From NCBI RefSeq assembly GCF_021155775.2, contig NC_060237.1, forward strand, positions 10,069,832-10,133,831: a DNA stretch of 64,000 nt, written 5' to 3'. This document shows positions 39,701 through 50,596 of the stretch, piece after piece. The notes beneath the pieces were generated by a model that worked only from the letters and a program-made list of their open reading frames with translations, was not told the origin of the DNA and made no database searches. The stretch comes from Neodiprion pinetum. Taxonomy: Eukaryota; Arthropoda; Insecta; Hymenoptera; Diprionidae. Numbering within the stretch: the first letter of the stretch is position 1; every line of letters starts with the position of its first letter. The position numbers and the translations under genes were made by a program.

Positions 39701-42700
39701 TGATAGCTCGTGGCGTAGATCTTCCCTTAAAAAGCGACCCAGCGATCGCGAAGATCCAATGAAGAGAAATAGACTTTCCGATTCGCCAAAGAAATCCGAC
39801 AAGAAGAGGACAGTTAATAAAATGAATTCAAGTAGGAGATCTCGGCTGTCAAATACCATTGGATGTGAAAATGATTCCGACAGCGAAGTCGAGGTTCAGA
39901 AACCCAAAGTCGCCAGAGTACCGCCACGACCCAGACCACCACCAACCAGATCAAGCTCACCGAATAATTCCGACAGCGACATCAGTTCGGCGCCGAAATT
40001 GCAAGAGGAGCGAGGAAATGTTCAGGATAAAAAGAAGAGCGATACTTTGAGAAAGTTGTTCTCATCTTCAGGCAAGGGGGGTGGAAAAGGTGGTGGCAAG
40101 GGTGGAAAAGGAGGCAAGGGTGGCGGAAAGTGTGGAATTTATGTCGAGGAATACTCGGTACCAACGCCAACTGGAGGAGAAAGTCCGTATAAAAGGCCAT
40201 CGTCCCAAATGTCGTTACCACCGTTGAATTATGTTCATGGTCATCCAAGCCTGATGTGTCGACTCGCATTAACCCGACTTTCACACATACCACAGAATTC
40301 TCGAGGGCAGGAACTGAGACAGCGCACCGAACTTCCCGACACGAGGCCGGCTTCGAGATTAGCCAGTCGTCTACCTCCTTCTCGTCCACCGACTCCTGAA
40401 GAAGGAGAGATAATTGACATGCCCCGCTCTGATACAAGGACACGTAACAGTGATGCTCCTATGAAATCGGAAGGTGTTGCTAAACAAAATCGTGTTAAAA
40501 TCGAACAGGTATTAGTAGACAGTAAAAACAACAGTGCATCGAACAGTAATGGTATCAGTGGTGGTTGTGTTAATAATAGTAGTGCAAGTGGGAGTGGTAG
40601 TAGTATGCCTAAACGAAAACGTAACACTAGTTGCAGTTCAGTGTCTAGTTTGAGTACTGTTTGTTCTATAGACTCTAAAGCAAAAACTTCCGAGCCGAAG
40701 GAAAAGAAAAAGCGGAAACGAAAGCACACAGAGAGTCAGTGCATAACGCCAAGACCATCTTCCAGTCAGGTAAGGGGCCGTCCATTAATCACGTGAGGCT
40801 TGAAAGGGGGGGGGGGGGGGGGTTGACAAAAATCACGTGGGGGTAGTCTTAAACCTCACCACGTATCACCAAGGGGGAGGGGGGATTGAAAAATGCTTAA
40901 AAAAAGATCACGTAATTAATGGACGGCCCCTAATGTGTTCTTATATCATCTTTTCACCCTTACCATATTGCCTTGATGAATTGTATTGATATGAACAAGA
41001 TGAATAAATCGAAGAATACAGTTCTCCGTTGATCCAAGGAAAACTTATCTAACTGCTTTCAAGATATTCATAATCAATCAAATATTACAAGCTGTTTCTC
41101 GGGGTGATTTTGAAGCAGCTGAATACGTTACATATTACACAGCTTAATTCTTGAAGGAAAAGGGAGTAGAGAAATCCCAAATTTGCCGAATCTGTTACAT
41201 TATTTTTTTGCTAATATCGTGGTTTAAACGTAAAATCAATTTATGATTATTTAGCATGAAATAAATTCATGTGTATAATTTATTATAATAATATCAAAAA
41301 GTAGAAACAAACCTTACCACTTCATTTCCTGCTGTGACTTGCACAGAAATCTTTTAATATTATTAAATCATGGGTAACTTATGTACAGCAGTGTGATGTG
41401 CAGCCAACCAATCATGAGCGGGAAGAAAAATCAAATGGCAATCTTCTGCCTCCACCACCGCCACCTCAACGTGTCTACTACTCCTACTTCCACCCTCAAC
41501 ATGATATCTTGGAGGATCAGGATAGGTAAAACACTACAGGTCTAACACTCATATTTTTTTCTCCCTTGGATTTTATTTATGGTAAAAATCCACATATCCT
41601 TCTAAAATTTTCGTCAATTCACACATTATAAGCAAAATAAATTCAGTTGAAACTATTACACTATGTACTGAGTAGTATGCTCTTTTCCCAAGTCAATTCA
41701 GTTTCTAAATATACAGTTACGAATAGACATTGCGACTCTTGCATGTGATAATGTGCATCATGTGTTGAAATGTGCTAATAATTTTTTTTAATAGGGACCA
41801 GAACCAGTACCTGACAGAAGCAAAGCGCCTAAAGCACAGTGCCGACGAAGAGTGCGAGCTGACTGCGCAATGCATGCAATACTTGGAAGCTGTATTATAC
41901 TTTTTACTTACGGGTCATGCAATGGAATCAGACCCTGTGACTGAGCGTGCCGCATTTACCATGTATAGAGACACACTTAGTCTAATTAAGTGAGTACAAC
42001 TATATTGAAGTTGACCAACTATATCCAGTCGTCTGAAAGTTGAAATAGTGCTAAAATTTTGTTGCTTTTATGTGTCGGGTAATATATTCTCAGTATTATA
42101 AATCTTCCAACAATATAATAGACAATTTTATGCAAAATTTGTAATTCTTTTTCTATAATCGATATGTCGCAATGTAACAAAGTAAATAGGAGCTTGTGAT
42201 GAGAGTAGTGTGGACTTGGTTTCAACTAGTTCTGCTTATTTGATTTAGGTATATTTCTTCCAAGTTTAAGAGCCAACAGAACAAATCTCCCGAGAGCAGT
42301 ATACATAACAAACTGGCTGTTTTGAGGTGAGCGAAAGTCAATATATCCTTAATCCAAAACATAACAAAACAGCTTAAGCATTGGGTACTAATGGAAAATG
42401 ATATAATTACAGCCTGTGGTGCCAGTCTCTTTTGTACTACAAATTATTCAAGATGCGTAAGCACGAGGTAAAGGACTGTGACAAACTACTAACGGATTAT
42501 TATCAGAAGGTGAGTCACTTAATTTTTTGAATTTACATCACAGGATAAATAAAAATACATAAATCGTTTCTCGAATCACTTTCAATATAACTAATTGTTA
42601 ATGTATTCTTATTCAAGCCCACACAACCTACATTAGTACAACCGGAAGGTCAAGGTACACCTTCCCCTCTGTCGCCAACTCCATCTCCTGCTGGTTCGGT

Positions 42701-43147
42701 TGGTTCGGTTGGTAGCCAAAGCTCAGGTTACAGCAGCGGAGAGTTGGCCAACAGGGGCGCGGTATCTGGACAAGTGCAAGGAGCTCCTTACGTAAGCGTA
42801 CCTCTAAGTGTTCACAGTGCGATGCAAAAGCAGAATCAACACTTCAGTTTTCTGATGAACTGCCACGACCTATGGGATCAAGCTAATTCTTTGGTCACAG
42901 ACAAGCATAGAGGTAATTAAAATGACTTCAAGTAGTCTCAGTAATAAAAACTACTGATTTCAGAAATTGCTATGCTGACTTAAAGTAACTGATGCATGGA
43001 ATTCTAATTCAATGACATTTTTCATCGTGTGTTATAGATTTTTTCATCGAGTTGGATGAACAGAGTGGTCCTTTGACTTTGAAAAGTTCTCTTCGTGACT
43101 TGGTCCGTTATGTACAAGCTGGAATAAAGAAACTTCGTGCTCTCTGA
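36674..43147 (+). CDS. lilli: AF4/FMR2 family protein, Lilliputian-like (10 C-terminal coding exons; 5' exons not found)
   Basis: AF4/FMR2 (AFF) proteins are nuclear scaffolds of the super elongation complex that promote RNA polymerase II elongation; Drosophila has a single member, Lilliputian. Ten exons (36674-36728, 36964-37019, 38433-38922, 39159-40769, 41389-41525, 41795-41989, 42249-42326, 42413-42509, 42618-42912, 43038-43147) join with consistent phases into 1,040 residues plus TGA. In order I see an acidic DDLSLSDSEDE motif, a Pro/Ser-rich region, an acidic serine cluster, a PPRWNLESFINR motif like the family W-x-L-x-x-(F/W) element, two AT-hooks (RGRPRK, RGRPR), a Gly/Lys repeat, HPSLMCRLALTRLSHIP (family LMVKI-like element), a KKKRKRK nuclear localisation motif, RVYYSYF, and the helical C-terminal homology domain. 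AT-hooks are a known feature of the fly protein. The first exon begins with the last base of a codon, so the N-terminal exons lie upstream, either further off or unrecognised. Family identity is secure; the isoform structure is inferred. Confidence 0.93.
36964..37019 (+). CDS. lilli: lilli exon b
   Basis: The exon is 56 nt, acceptor cacag and donor ga|GTGAGT. It reads GSSRTTRDNRSPNTNLPV plus two bases of an Asp codon completed by the next exon. It is polar and probably disordered. The phases (0 in, 2 out) agree with both neighbours, which is the main support for so short an exon. Confidence 0.8.
37020..38432 (+). other. lilli intron b-c (1.4 kb)
   Basis: Lies between two supported exons. It is AT-rich with a T15-like run near 37820 and no recognisable nested gene or repeat. 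Short open frames at 37611-37871 have no resemblance I recognise. Confidence 0.7.
38433..38922 (+). CDS. lilli: lilli exon c (Pro/Ser-rich and acidic serine cluster)
   Basis: The exon is 490 nt, acceptor aatttcag and donor CAG|GTATGT. It is rich in SP dipeptides, followed by an SSSSGSDTSITDTSDESEDE cluster comparable to the phosphoserine-rich transactivation region of AFF proteins. It then has PPRWNLESFINRNAV, resembling the conserved W-x-L motif that follows that region. Translation would stay open into the intron as far as 39045, but the acceptor at 39158 and the family match downstream support splicing at 38922. Confidence 0.92.
39159..40769 (+). CDS. lilli: lilli exon d (large exon: AT-hooks, basic region, NLS)
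   Basis: The exon is 1,611 nt (537 codons, phase 0 to 0). AT-hooks are at 39378-39398 (KRGRPRK) and about 39462-39476 (RGRPR). Alternating SDS/SDSD acidic-serine patches follow, then a Gly/Lys repeat at about 40070-40130, the LMCRLALTRLSHIP element resembling the family LMVKI...L..IP segment, PPTPEEGEI, and a KEKKKRKRKHTE nuclear localisation motif near the end. The donor is CAG|GTAAGG, where the GG comes from a MITE. Without splicing, the frame runs into the MITE and stops at 40794-40796. Confidence 0.94.
40774..40930. mobile_element. 157-bp MITE, PIF/Harbinger-like, in lilli intron next to the splice donor
   Basis: Terminal inverted repeats of about 23 bp (starting GGGGCCGTCCATTAAT, one mismatch between ends) bound a non-coding interior containing a 17-G run (40806-40822). 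TAA flanks both sides (40771-40773 and 40931-40933), consistent with the 3-bp TWA target duplications of the PIF/Harbinger superfamily; that superfamily assignment is inference. Removing the element and one TAA gives the pre-insertion intron start GTAATGTG. A TGA in the left TIR (40794-40796) ends the reading frame if the intron is retained. Confidence 0.85.
41389..41525 (+). CDS. lilli: lilli exon e (NAGNAG acceptor; RVYYSYF)
   Basis: The exon is 137 nt in phase 0, leaving in phase 2 (AG|G = Arg). It encodes a PPPPPPQRVYYSYFHPQHD stretch just before the C-terminal domain. The acceptor is a CAGCAG tandem (41386-41391), so use of the second AG would drop a single Gln and keep the frame. Donor is gatAG|GTAAAA. 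Confidence 0.88.
41795..41989 (+). CDS. lilli: lilli exon f (start of C-terminal homology domain)
   Basis: The exon is 195 nt, acceptor tttaatag and donor AA|GTGAGT. It encodes RDQNQYLTEAKRLKHSADEE through ...MYRDTLSLIK, the signature opening of the AF4/FMR2 C-terminal homology domain (family pattern: hhhxEAKxLKHxAD, then a helical repeat with YxxAxxxFL-like spacing). This segment is the strongest family evidence in the window. Confidence 0.96.
42249..42326 (+). CDS. lilli: lilli exon g (C-terminal homology domain)
   Basis: The exon is 78 nt, acceptor tgatttag, donor GAG|GTGAGC, phase 2 to 2. It encodes YISSKFKSQQNKSPESSIHN then KLAVL, continuing the helical domain. Confidence 0.92.
42413..42509 (+). 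CDS. lilli: lilli exon h (C-terminal homology domain)
   Basis: The exon is 97 nt, acceptor aattacag, donor AAG|GTGAGT. It encodes SLWCQSLLYYKLFKMRKHEV and then KDCDKLLTDYYQK, a well-conserved AFF helix (cf. family RCxALLxxRhFxLK..A..YSKxL). Confidence 0.94.
42618..42912 (+). CDS. lilli: lilli exon i (C-terminal homology domain, Ser/Gly linker)
   Basis: The exon is 295 nt, acceptor tattcaag, donor AGAG|GTAATT, phase 0 to 1. A Pro/Ser/Gly linker (PSPLSPTPSPAGSVGSVGSQ) is followed by PLSVHSAMQKQNQHFSFLMN and CHDLWDQANSLV, equivalent to the family segment ending in (Y/L)WDQAD. Confidence 0.94.
43038..43147 (+). CDS. lilli: lilli terminal coding exon
   Basis: The exon is 110 nt, acceptor gttatag, phase 1 in. 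It encodes DFFIELDEQSGPLTLKSSLR then DLVRYVQAGIKKLRAL and TGA at 43145-43147. It matches the family C-terminus (FFxELD...GPL...SSxxDLVRYxxxGLxxLR), so the stop is the authentic one. Confidence 0.96.
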
Positions 43148-43437
43148 CCCCAGTGGCACAGCCCCCGACCACCCACTCCTAATTACGTGACTTCTCTTCC
43201 ACACAACATGGCTACATATCCTACTATGCTCACATAGTGAGCTCTGGAAACTGCCAAGCACAAGAGGAGTCACCTATCGATTTTGGCAAAGTACAAAACT
43301 GTAACTGTGTAAGTCAGGTAAGGTATCGAAAAGTACGGTTGGTACGCCGAAAAGCAGTTTGCAAAGGCATCTTTGTGAAAAAAGATAATGTGGACGTTGC
43401 GTGAAGAGAAAAGGAAATAGTTTGTTTCATGTAACTT

Positions 43438-43445
43438 TGTACATA
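43438..43445 (+). promoter_or_regulatory. Pumilio-type element TGTACATA
   Basis: Exact match to TGTANATA, 291 nt after the lilli stop codon on the sense strand. It would act in mRNA as a PUF-protein binding site. Chance occurrence of one such motif is not rare; the clustering is what matters. Confidence 0.4.
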
Positions 43446-43523
43446 CAAATTAGTATTTTGTAAATTTGAAAGTTAATGAAATATGATTTAGTATTTCTAA
43501 AAATTGTTATATATGTACGAAAA

Positions 43524-43531
43524 TGTATATA
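43524..43531 (+). promoter_or_regulatory. Pumilio-type element TGTATATA
   Basis: Exact TGTANATA match in the lilli 3' UTR, 86 nt after the preceding copy; sense strand. Confidence 0.4.
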
Positions 43532-44759
43532 CATACCCATTTTTACAAATTTTTACCGTTTGACTATCTATAGTGGAAAATCGGTATCCAGTTGGAAAAC
43601 TATTGACATATCGAATCGATTAGATTTTCAAAAGAATTCTTGTTCGTTCGTTTTTTAACTTTAATTGCAACAACTTTTCCATAGAAGTAACTCGACGTCC
43701 ACGTTATCGAATGAAAAGAATGGTTGGATACGATATCATTTTCGTGTGTTATAAAGGTTGCGCTGTATCGAGATCAAGGAATGTATTTTTTTTTTTGCAT
43801 ATTTGGACACCTTTGTAAAATCTAGAGAGAAAAATGTATCGTACTTTTGCCACTAAACGCATAGTTATACTTAGCCAGTGGGAATTTCGTATATTGCGAT
43901 AATAGAAATGGGTTGTCAGGGATAACTTGACGATATGAGTATTTATTCCATAAGGTACAAGAATATATTGAGATTGCAGGCATAATCACGCAAGAATTTT
44001 GGTAAGATAAAATAAAAGAAGTTAATACTTATGCGTAAGAGATTTAATCACTAGAAACGCACGTGACAAAAAAAGTTGCGTTTTGAAATAAAAGTAACAG
44101 AAAAAAGATATATCGTGAATTAGCTATATTGCAATTTTAAGCATTTCGAAGACAGGAAACTAAAACCGAGGATCACACAATCACATCGTTCGCATAGGGT
44201 ATCATCTTACTTAGCAAATATAGTCAATTCTTATACAACTCTCCGAACGATATAACTTAAGATCCTGCACACAATGTAGGGGAACGAGATATTGTTTATA
44301 AAAATTCATAACAATATTACCAATGCCTTGGAGCAATAGCAATGTACTGTACCATATTGTAAAGTATGTTACTTACTATAGTAAAAGGACTGAGTGCCAC
44401 ACGATGGAATATTAGAAAGAAAGGAAAAAAAATTAAGCAAACAAAAAAGAAACACTAAGAAATTACCAATCGTGAATAATAAACAATAATAATAATTTAT
44501 CTCTATTTTCCGAGGTGTTCCGCTTTTGTAAAATGTGCATAGATACAATAAATTGGCCACGGAAGTTTCATGCGTTTCAAGAGATAAAATTAACGCAGGC
44601 TTACCTGAGCATATTTAAAGCAACAATACACAACAATGATATAGTTTATTATATATACACACGTAAAATAATAATATTGTAATATTATTGATGACGATGA
44701 CAAAGGAGAAGTGAAAAGGAAAAATAATTCTATTAATAAATGAAAAAAATAACACAATT

Positions 44760-44767
44760 TGTAGATA
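44760..44767 (+). promoter_or_regulatory. Pumilio-type element TGTAGATA
   Basis: Exact TGTANATA match on the sense strand. It would lie in the 3' UTR only if cleavage occurs beyond the 44547 signal. Confidence 0.3.
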
Positions 44768-45031
44768 AGTGAGGTTGTAGATTAGTATTAATACGCAACA
44801 ACACATATTAACTTACATTATCTAGAATGTATGGGGAGTAGTGGTTCTAGAAAAAAAAACTATATATAAATAAATAAAAAATACATACATAAAAACATAG
44901 TTTAGGTATACACGCGTTCATACATAATTACATACACACATACATACACCAACAAAAAGTACGTAATATGTAAGCAGCATCGGGAAGAAGGATTATGAAT
45001 AAGTAAAGCAAGTTGCTCATGTGTATATTTT

Positions 45032-45039
45032 TGTAAATA
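45032..45039 (+). promoter_or_regulatory. Pumilio-type element TGTAAATA
   Basis: Exact TGTANATA match on the sense strand, 1.9 kb after the stop; relevant only in a long 3' UTR form. Confidence 0.3.
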
Positions 45040-46767
45040 GATATTGTGAGTGCCGCCGCCTTGAGGGCAGCCTGATTTTGTCTGGCTAGCCCGCCCCATT
45101 TTGCTACCACACCTTACCGAAATGTTCCAGGTTATTTCTGGTAGACTGTCCACTAATTGTGAGTTTTCAAGAAGAATTTGAAAACGAGATTAAATGAATA
45201 TTAACAAAACACACTGCAGAGATAATTCTTGTTCGTTTTTTTTATCTTCCAATTTACTGTATTTCTTTGATTTACTAGAACGACGACAACCTTAAGTAAA
45301 AAAAAGAAAAAAAAAAAAAAAACGTTTAAAGAAAAGTGGAAAAAGTCACGATAGTGATCGTTAAAAAATATTGTTTGATTGAAGGGACGTTTTGTAATAA
45401 TTTGATCATAAAATTGTTTTGACGAAAGGAAAATTTAGAAATTCATATTCATTTCAAGAAATTTGAAGAACTTATCAGAGAAAAAGACAAATCATTACAA
45501 GCTTCATCATGAGGCTTGAAATTAAGTGGAATTCTTACCAGAAGTGAACTCTATCCTTTGTAAACTCAATCATCATTACTTGCGACACAGCTTCTATACT
45601 TACAAAGAATAAATAAATGAAAATTATAGTTGCTGATTAAATGAAAATCTTGTACAACGTATTTTTATTTTAGCGGAGCGGTGGGTAGCTGAATAAATTT
45701 TCAAAAGCAAATGAATAAGAGTAAAAAATTTTTTAATCAATCAGCGCGTTAATTATAACTATTCACAGAAACAGAGTTGGAGGGCAAAAAAGGCCCTAGT
45801 AACTAGTGCGGTCCAATGGTTCATGGGATACAATTTTATATGAACAAATAACACGGAGCAAGCTTGCTATATTAAAAAAAAAAAATGAAAAAAAAATGAA
45901 AAAAGTATTAAAAATTCAATATTTTGGAGACACATATTTATAAGAGATACGTATATCAGGCCCAGGCCCACCAGCTCGCAATAATGTTCAAGTTGTGAAG
46001 CGTTATTCCATTGAAATAATCAATGTAATAGATACAAGTATTCTTCTAGGTTGTGTAACGTTGTGAGATCTTACCTCGTCGTAATATTACTCCATCATTA
46101 AATAACATTTATAGATATCAGTCACTTATAAAAAAAACGCGTTATAACCTATGTGGATTATCTGTTACATTGTGTCTATTGAGGAATAAGAAAAAAAAAA
46201 AAACAGAAAAACCACTGCTCGCGCTGTTTTGTAGTAAAGCAGATACTCTTTTCGAAAAATCCTCGTTCCTACCGGCCTTAAAAAAAAGAGAAAAATTAGA
46301 AGGCGCTGCTGAATAAACCCGACAGCAAGCACCAACATTATTAGATCGATCAACGTTTCTTATTATGAATTATTAATTTAATCACTGTAAAATTATACTA
46401 AAGCAAATAATATTATTTTATGAGATATTTAAGAGGAAATGAAAATACCTGTACAAAGTACCCCAGTAGCTGCCGTTTGGTATTTGGCAAAATAATCTTG
46501 TCAAACTCTCTAAAACAAGCAGCTTGGTTACTGCTGTTCGATTTATTATTTTCTTTATTATTATTGTAACTGTAATATATTTATATGCATATTATTATTA
46601 TTATTATTATTGTCGTTATTTTGTCATGATACTACTATAATGATAGAATATCATTATTTCTACTTTGAGTAATGTTTACTGGAGCTAAACTATTCTGTCC
46701 TCGCAATGTGCCAAATTTTTTTTTTTTGGCAATACTGTAACTAATACCACTTTTTAATTTTACCGCG

Positions 46768-46768
<1 letters not shown>

Positions 46769-46810
<42 letters not shown>
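46769..46810. repeat. (ATT)n microsatellite
   Basis: About fourteen ATT units. Confidence 0.95.
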
Positions 46811-46812
<2 letters not shown>

Positions 46813-48812
46813 GTTACTATTACTACTATTTTATGTTTTTTTGTTTTGTTATTGTCATTAATTTTTATTGCTAGTAGCATAGCGGAATTTTAGTTTTAAA
46901 GTGAGTTATCAATCTACGGTGAGCACACAGTGTATGAAGTATGATTCTTATGTATATCGGCATGTTCTGAAATGGCACAAGGGAAGTAAAGAGACTCTTA
47001 GATAAAAAAAAGTAAACTGAAACGAAAAAACGACGGACAGGAAAGTTTAGTAGTTCTGGTTCTAGTAGAACTACAAATGCGAGTCAAGCACAATGCTTGA
47101 TCACTTGATATATGTACAGGCTGTTGATTCACCGTTCTACGTTCTGATAGTAATGTGGACTGCATTCTCATGACGCGGTTGAAAAATTTCTGTTACTTTA
47201 TTTTTATTTAAAAAAAAAATCGATTATCATCGTAAAGATTTATATTGATTTTGCATGTTTCGTGAATAGATACTGTTTTTCAGAAGTTGTTAACACATTA
47301 TTTAAATGATGCATTCACAAATATACAACCAGGTTATGATTTTCTAACTGGGCGTATCAACTTATAACAGTCTAATTATTTTTGTCTTCAGTTGATTTAT
47401 CATAAATGATTGTGAATTATGGTTCACATGTTTTTCTCTATTCAGTACAAACACGATCATCAAAGATTGCTTTGTTTTTGCTATTTAATGCCATCTCTTT
47501 CTATTTTCATTGTCATTTTTGCCAGTCAAATCACAATAATGGTATGCATAAAATCTATTTGTGTTTTTTTAAATGGAAGCTGTTTAAAATTGCTAGTGAA
47601 TTTCGTAATTCACGACACAAAGTATACTCAGGATATTTAGTTATTTGGTGATTTATTTTCCATTACTCGTTTTCACCTCAGACAATATTTGTTTCAGCCT
47701 AATTTTGACGATCCGCATTGATTCCTCAAACTAGTAAAAAAATTCCTAACTATATTTGTCACGTTTAACAAAATATACGGCTGTATTTTTTACTGCAATG
47801 CCAATTACGAACGTAGAACGAAGATTTTTCGATTGTAACAACATTTCTGGCAATAGAAATAGTATCATTGTTTCGTATTATTTTTTTATATTTCAAACTT
47901 TTCTATCCCTTCACGTGGGATGTATAGTCCACATTACGTCCAACAATGCGCGTGTGGTGTTATCATTTTGTACGGTACTTTTGCAAGTACGTAATTTTGA
48001 TTTATATTCACGTTGTTTAAATAATATTACTCATGAATGTGCATGGCATACCAGTATGCAGGCGTAGTATGAGTGACGAGAGGGCAACCGCACCAAGGAG
48101 AGACCAAACTCGCTTTTAACGAATGTATAACTACTCGCCCTTATTTATTATTTTATTATTATTGTTTTATTTCATTTTATCATTATTACTATTACTATTA
48201 TTATTACCACCATTATCATTATTATTAATTATTATATTTATTGGTGTGGAGGCTGACACGGCCGAGCCACCGCTCTGATAAATTAAATTGTTGACACTAA
48301 TCTATTGTTACTTAACTAATATTGTTCCAGTTGAAACAAATGAATAATTAAATAAATGAACAAATAAGTGATGAACGTTCTAGGTAAAATTACTTACATG
48401 CCTTCGTCGATTTTAGCAATGGTCGAATAGCTGTTAGTATTACAAATCTCATTAATAATTCAATGCAGGTTATTGAACATTATACGTGACTTTCAACATC
48501 ATCGTATATCCTGGATGTATTGCAATCTTGTATTTATGGGTAGATTTCATACCTGGTAAGTTCTGGGCGAAGGAAAGAGTGTTCAAAATACGAAATATTA
48601 TGGCAATGTATTTGAATCAAATTTTTTTTCAATGTCTGTTTGGAAAAATTGATTTTCGAAGCTTGTGTAGCGTGCTTGAAGTGCCCCATGTCCGAACAGT
48701 ATTGTAGAATGACGTTGGCGCATGCGCACAACTGAAACGCTAGATTTTACACACTAGGACTTTCTTTGGCGCATACGTACTTTTGTGTAACTCAATACTT
48801 TGGCACTGTGTC

Positions 48813-48897
48813 ATTGAGTATAAATGACCTCACCTCAATTCTACGAGCTTCGTAATTGAGCATAAGTAACCGAACCTCAATTTTACGTAGTGTTTGT
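48813..48897. repeat. Two-copy 42-bp imperfect tandem duplication
   Basis: Copies start at ATTGAG 48813 and ATTGAG 48855; both read ATTGAGyATAAryrAC...CCTCAATTyTACG. Unknown origin. Confidence 0.7.
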
Positions 48898-49763
48898 AGT
48901 ATCTACGGTCAAGCATAATAAAAATCCTGTGCGCTCGTTAAAATATTCAGTTGTTTAATTTTGATGTACTATTTTTCTTGGGAATTGGCCAACTTATGGT
49001 TAACTTTAATAATCATGTTTGAGGCTTAATGAATACCTTAGATGAATTATACAAGTACTGTGAATTCTGAAGATTGCTCCGTGTTTTTGTCACCAAACCA
49101 CCTTTTGCATGTTTGATGAGGATTTTTCTTCAAAATTCAAGGGGCCTATGCCGAGGTAAAGCTGTTAATAAAGAGATTATTCTCGGTCTACTTTTTGATT
49201 CTAAAACTAAATCCATAGTTCAGTTGTAAAGTATTATTACTCGGATTAATCGTACACAAAATAAAGAAGATAACAAATGTCGACTGGTTTTCGATCAAAT
49301 TTTCATGAATTCTATGGACAAAGCCTATCCGTGAATCTCTTCAACTATTGAAATTTCCGCATGACTCTTATACAGTCTTACACATGATGAAACCTGCGAA
49401 GGCTTTGGTGTAAGCATCAATGTTCTTTAGCATGTACTGTACTCAGTAAACTCATGCCGTTGACATTGTAGCAGTACTCTGCGTGTATCTCATGACAACA
49501 TGTCTTCACATGTAAGAGGACATAATAGCCACAGTGATTCTGAAACAGCTGATTTTTTGCACGGGTCAGTTTCGTTGGCGATGTAGAATCAATCCGCAAC
49601 GCCACCGCCAACCGGCGACGTAAACGTGACACAACCCAACAACACAAAATTCAAATCGGTGATGTGTTGACATCAATTGGGCCTGCTTCGGGACCGAGCG
49701 AAACATGCCCAACCGAAAGAAACATTAATAATGGTGTAGGCCCAGTAGCTGAAGAAACACCAA
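48898..49763. other. Non-coding region, probably decayed repeats
   Basis: AT-rich, with short frames only. Nothing recognised. Confidence 0.4.
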
Positions 49764-50225
49764 GAAATTTCTTCGTTTTTCGAGTTCAGATCTCAAACCA
49801 TTGCTCGCAGCGACTCTAGAAATTGCGCAGTCGCCTTCTCTGGCAAAATTACGACGATACTGAGTATTAATCAATTGGGTTGGACGTTATTCAAAATCGA
49901 CCACGAACAAATTGAAAAAATTGAAAGGATATAGCCTTACTTTTTCAACCATTTTTAAAAAGAGAGCTTTTTCGTCTCGGCATCAATATGTAAAATCTTT
50001 TCTAAGCTAATAGGACATGCAGGAATGCGAATAACACATTGATGTGGGGGTTGGACGAACAGCATGACAATTGAGAACGGAATCTTTGGGATTTCATTTC
50101 TAGGTAAGCCTTAATCCGTTCATAGCAGGCCTCGCAGCGTATTCGGATTGCGCCCAATCTATTCCTCTCGCAAAATTACGTCGGAATAGTGCATCAAATA
50201 ATTTATTCCAGCACTTTTGAAAATC
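49764..50225. repeat. Diverged direct repeat pair (about 315 bp apart)
   Basis: The blocks around 49801-49900 and 50131-50225 share CTCGCAGCG, TTGCGC, GCAAAATTACG and AAAATCG in the same order and spacing. They look like two old copies of one repeat. Confidence 0.5.
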
Positions 50226-50596
50226 GCGAAAATTTTCCCCAAAAATACAAAGGAATCAGATTTAGTTACTCAACTTCTTACGTGTAAATCAGTTTGTTAG
50301 TCGGTAGATATACATACATATATATATATATATGTTTTTTTCCATGTTTCGTCTTCATATTTCTGTATTCTTATCTAGTTTACAAAACTGCTTCATTTCT
50401 AGTTGTTATTTAGCATATCTTACTACTTTCTGCCCTGTTGTAAAATCCATCCGTATAATTAAATCTATTTGTATTTCTAAGTCTTGCAACATTTAACGAA
50501 TTTGATCCATAGGTTTCCGCAGGCTCCTGGTCTTAATCTCGAGTACGTTTAAAACCTTGCTCTTATTTTGTTATTCTATGTAGGGAGTCGATTTCT
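50226..50596. other. AT-rich sequence 3' (minus strand) of the retroelement-like ORF
   Basis: Contains a TA tract (about 50315-50333). Probably untranslated or decayed retroelement sequence; no further domain recognised. Confidence 0.35.

Larger units (their letters stand above)
43148..44570 (+). other. lilli: lilli 3' untranslated region (3' end unresolved)
   Basis: Non-coding, AT-rich sequence follows the stop. Candidate AATAAA signals include 44547-44552, but AATAAA-like hexamers recur down to about 48.3 kb, so longer forms are possible and the stated end is only the first convincing signal. It contains Pumilio-type motifs (listed separately). Confidence 0.55.
44571..48812. other. Very AT-rich downstream region with ATT microsatellites
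   Basis: No ORF of interest. Contains an A-rich run (45299-45323), (ATT)n at 46591-46611 and 46769-46810, and an interrupted ATT/ACT tract around 48150-48240. It may include distal lilli 3' UTR. Confidence 0.55.
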
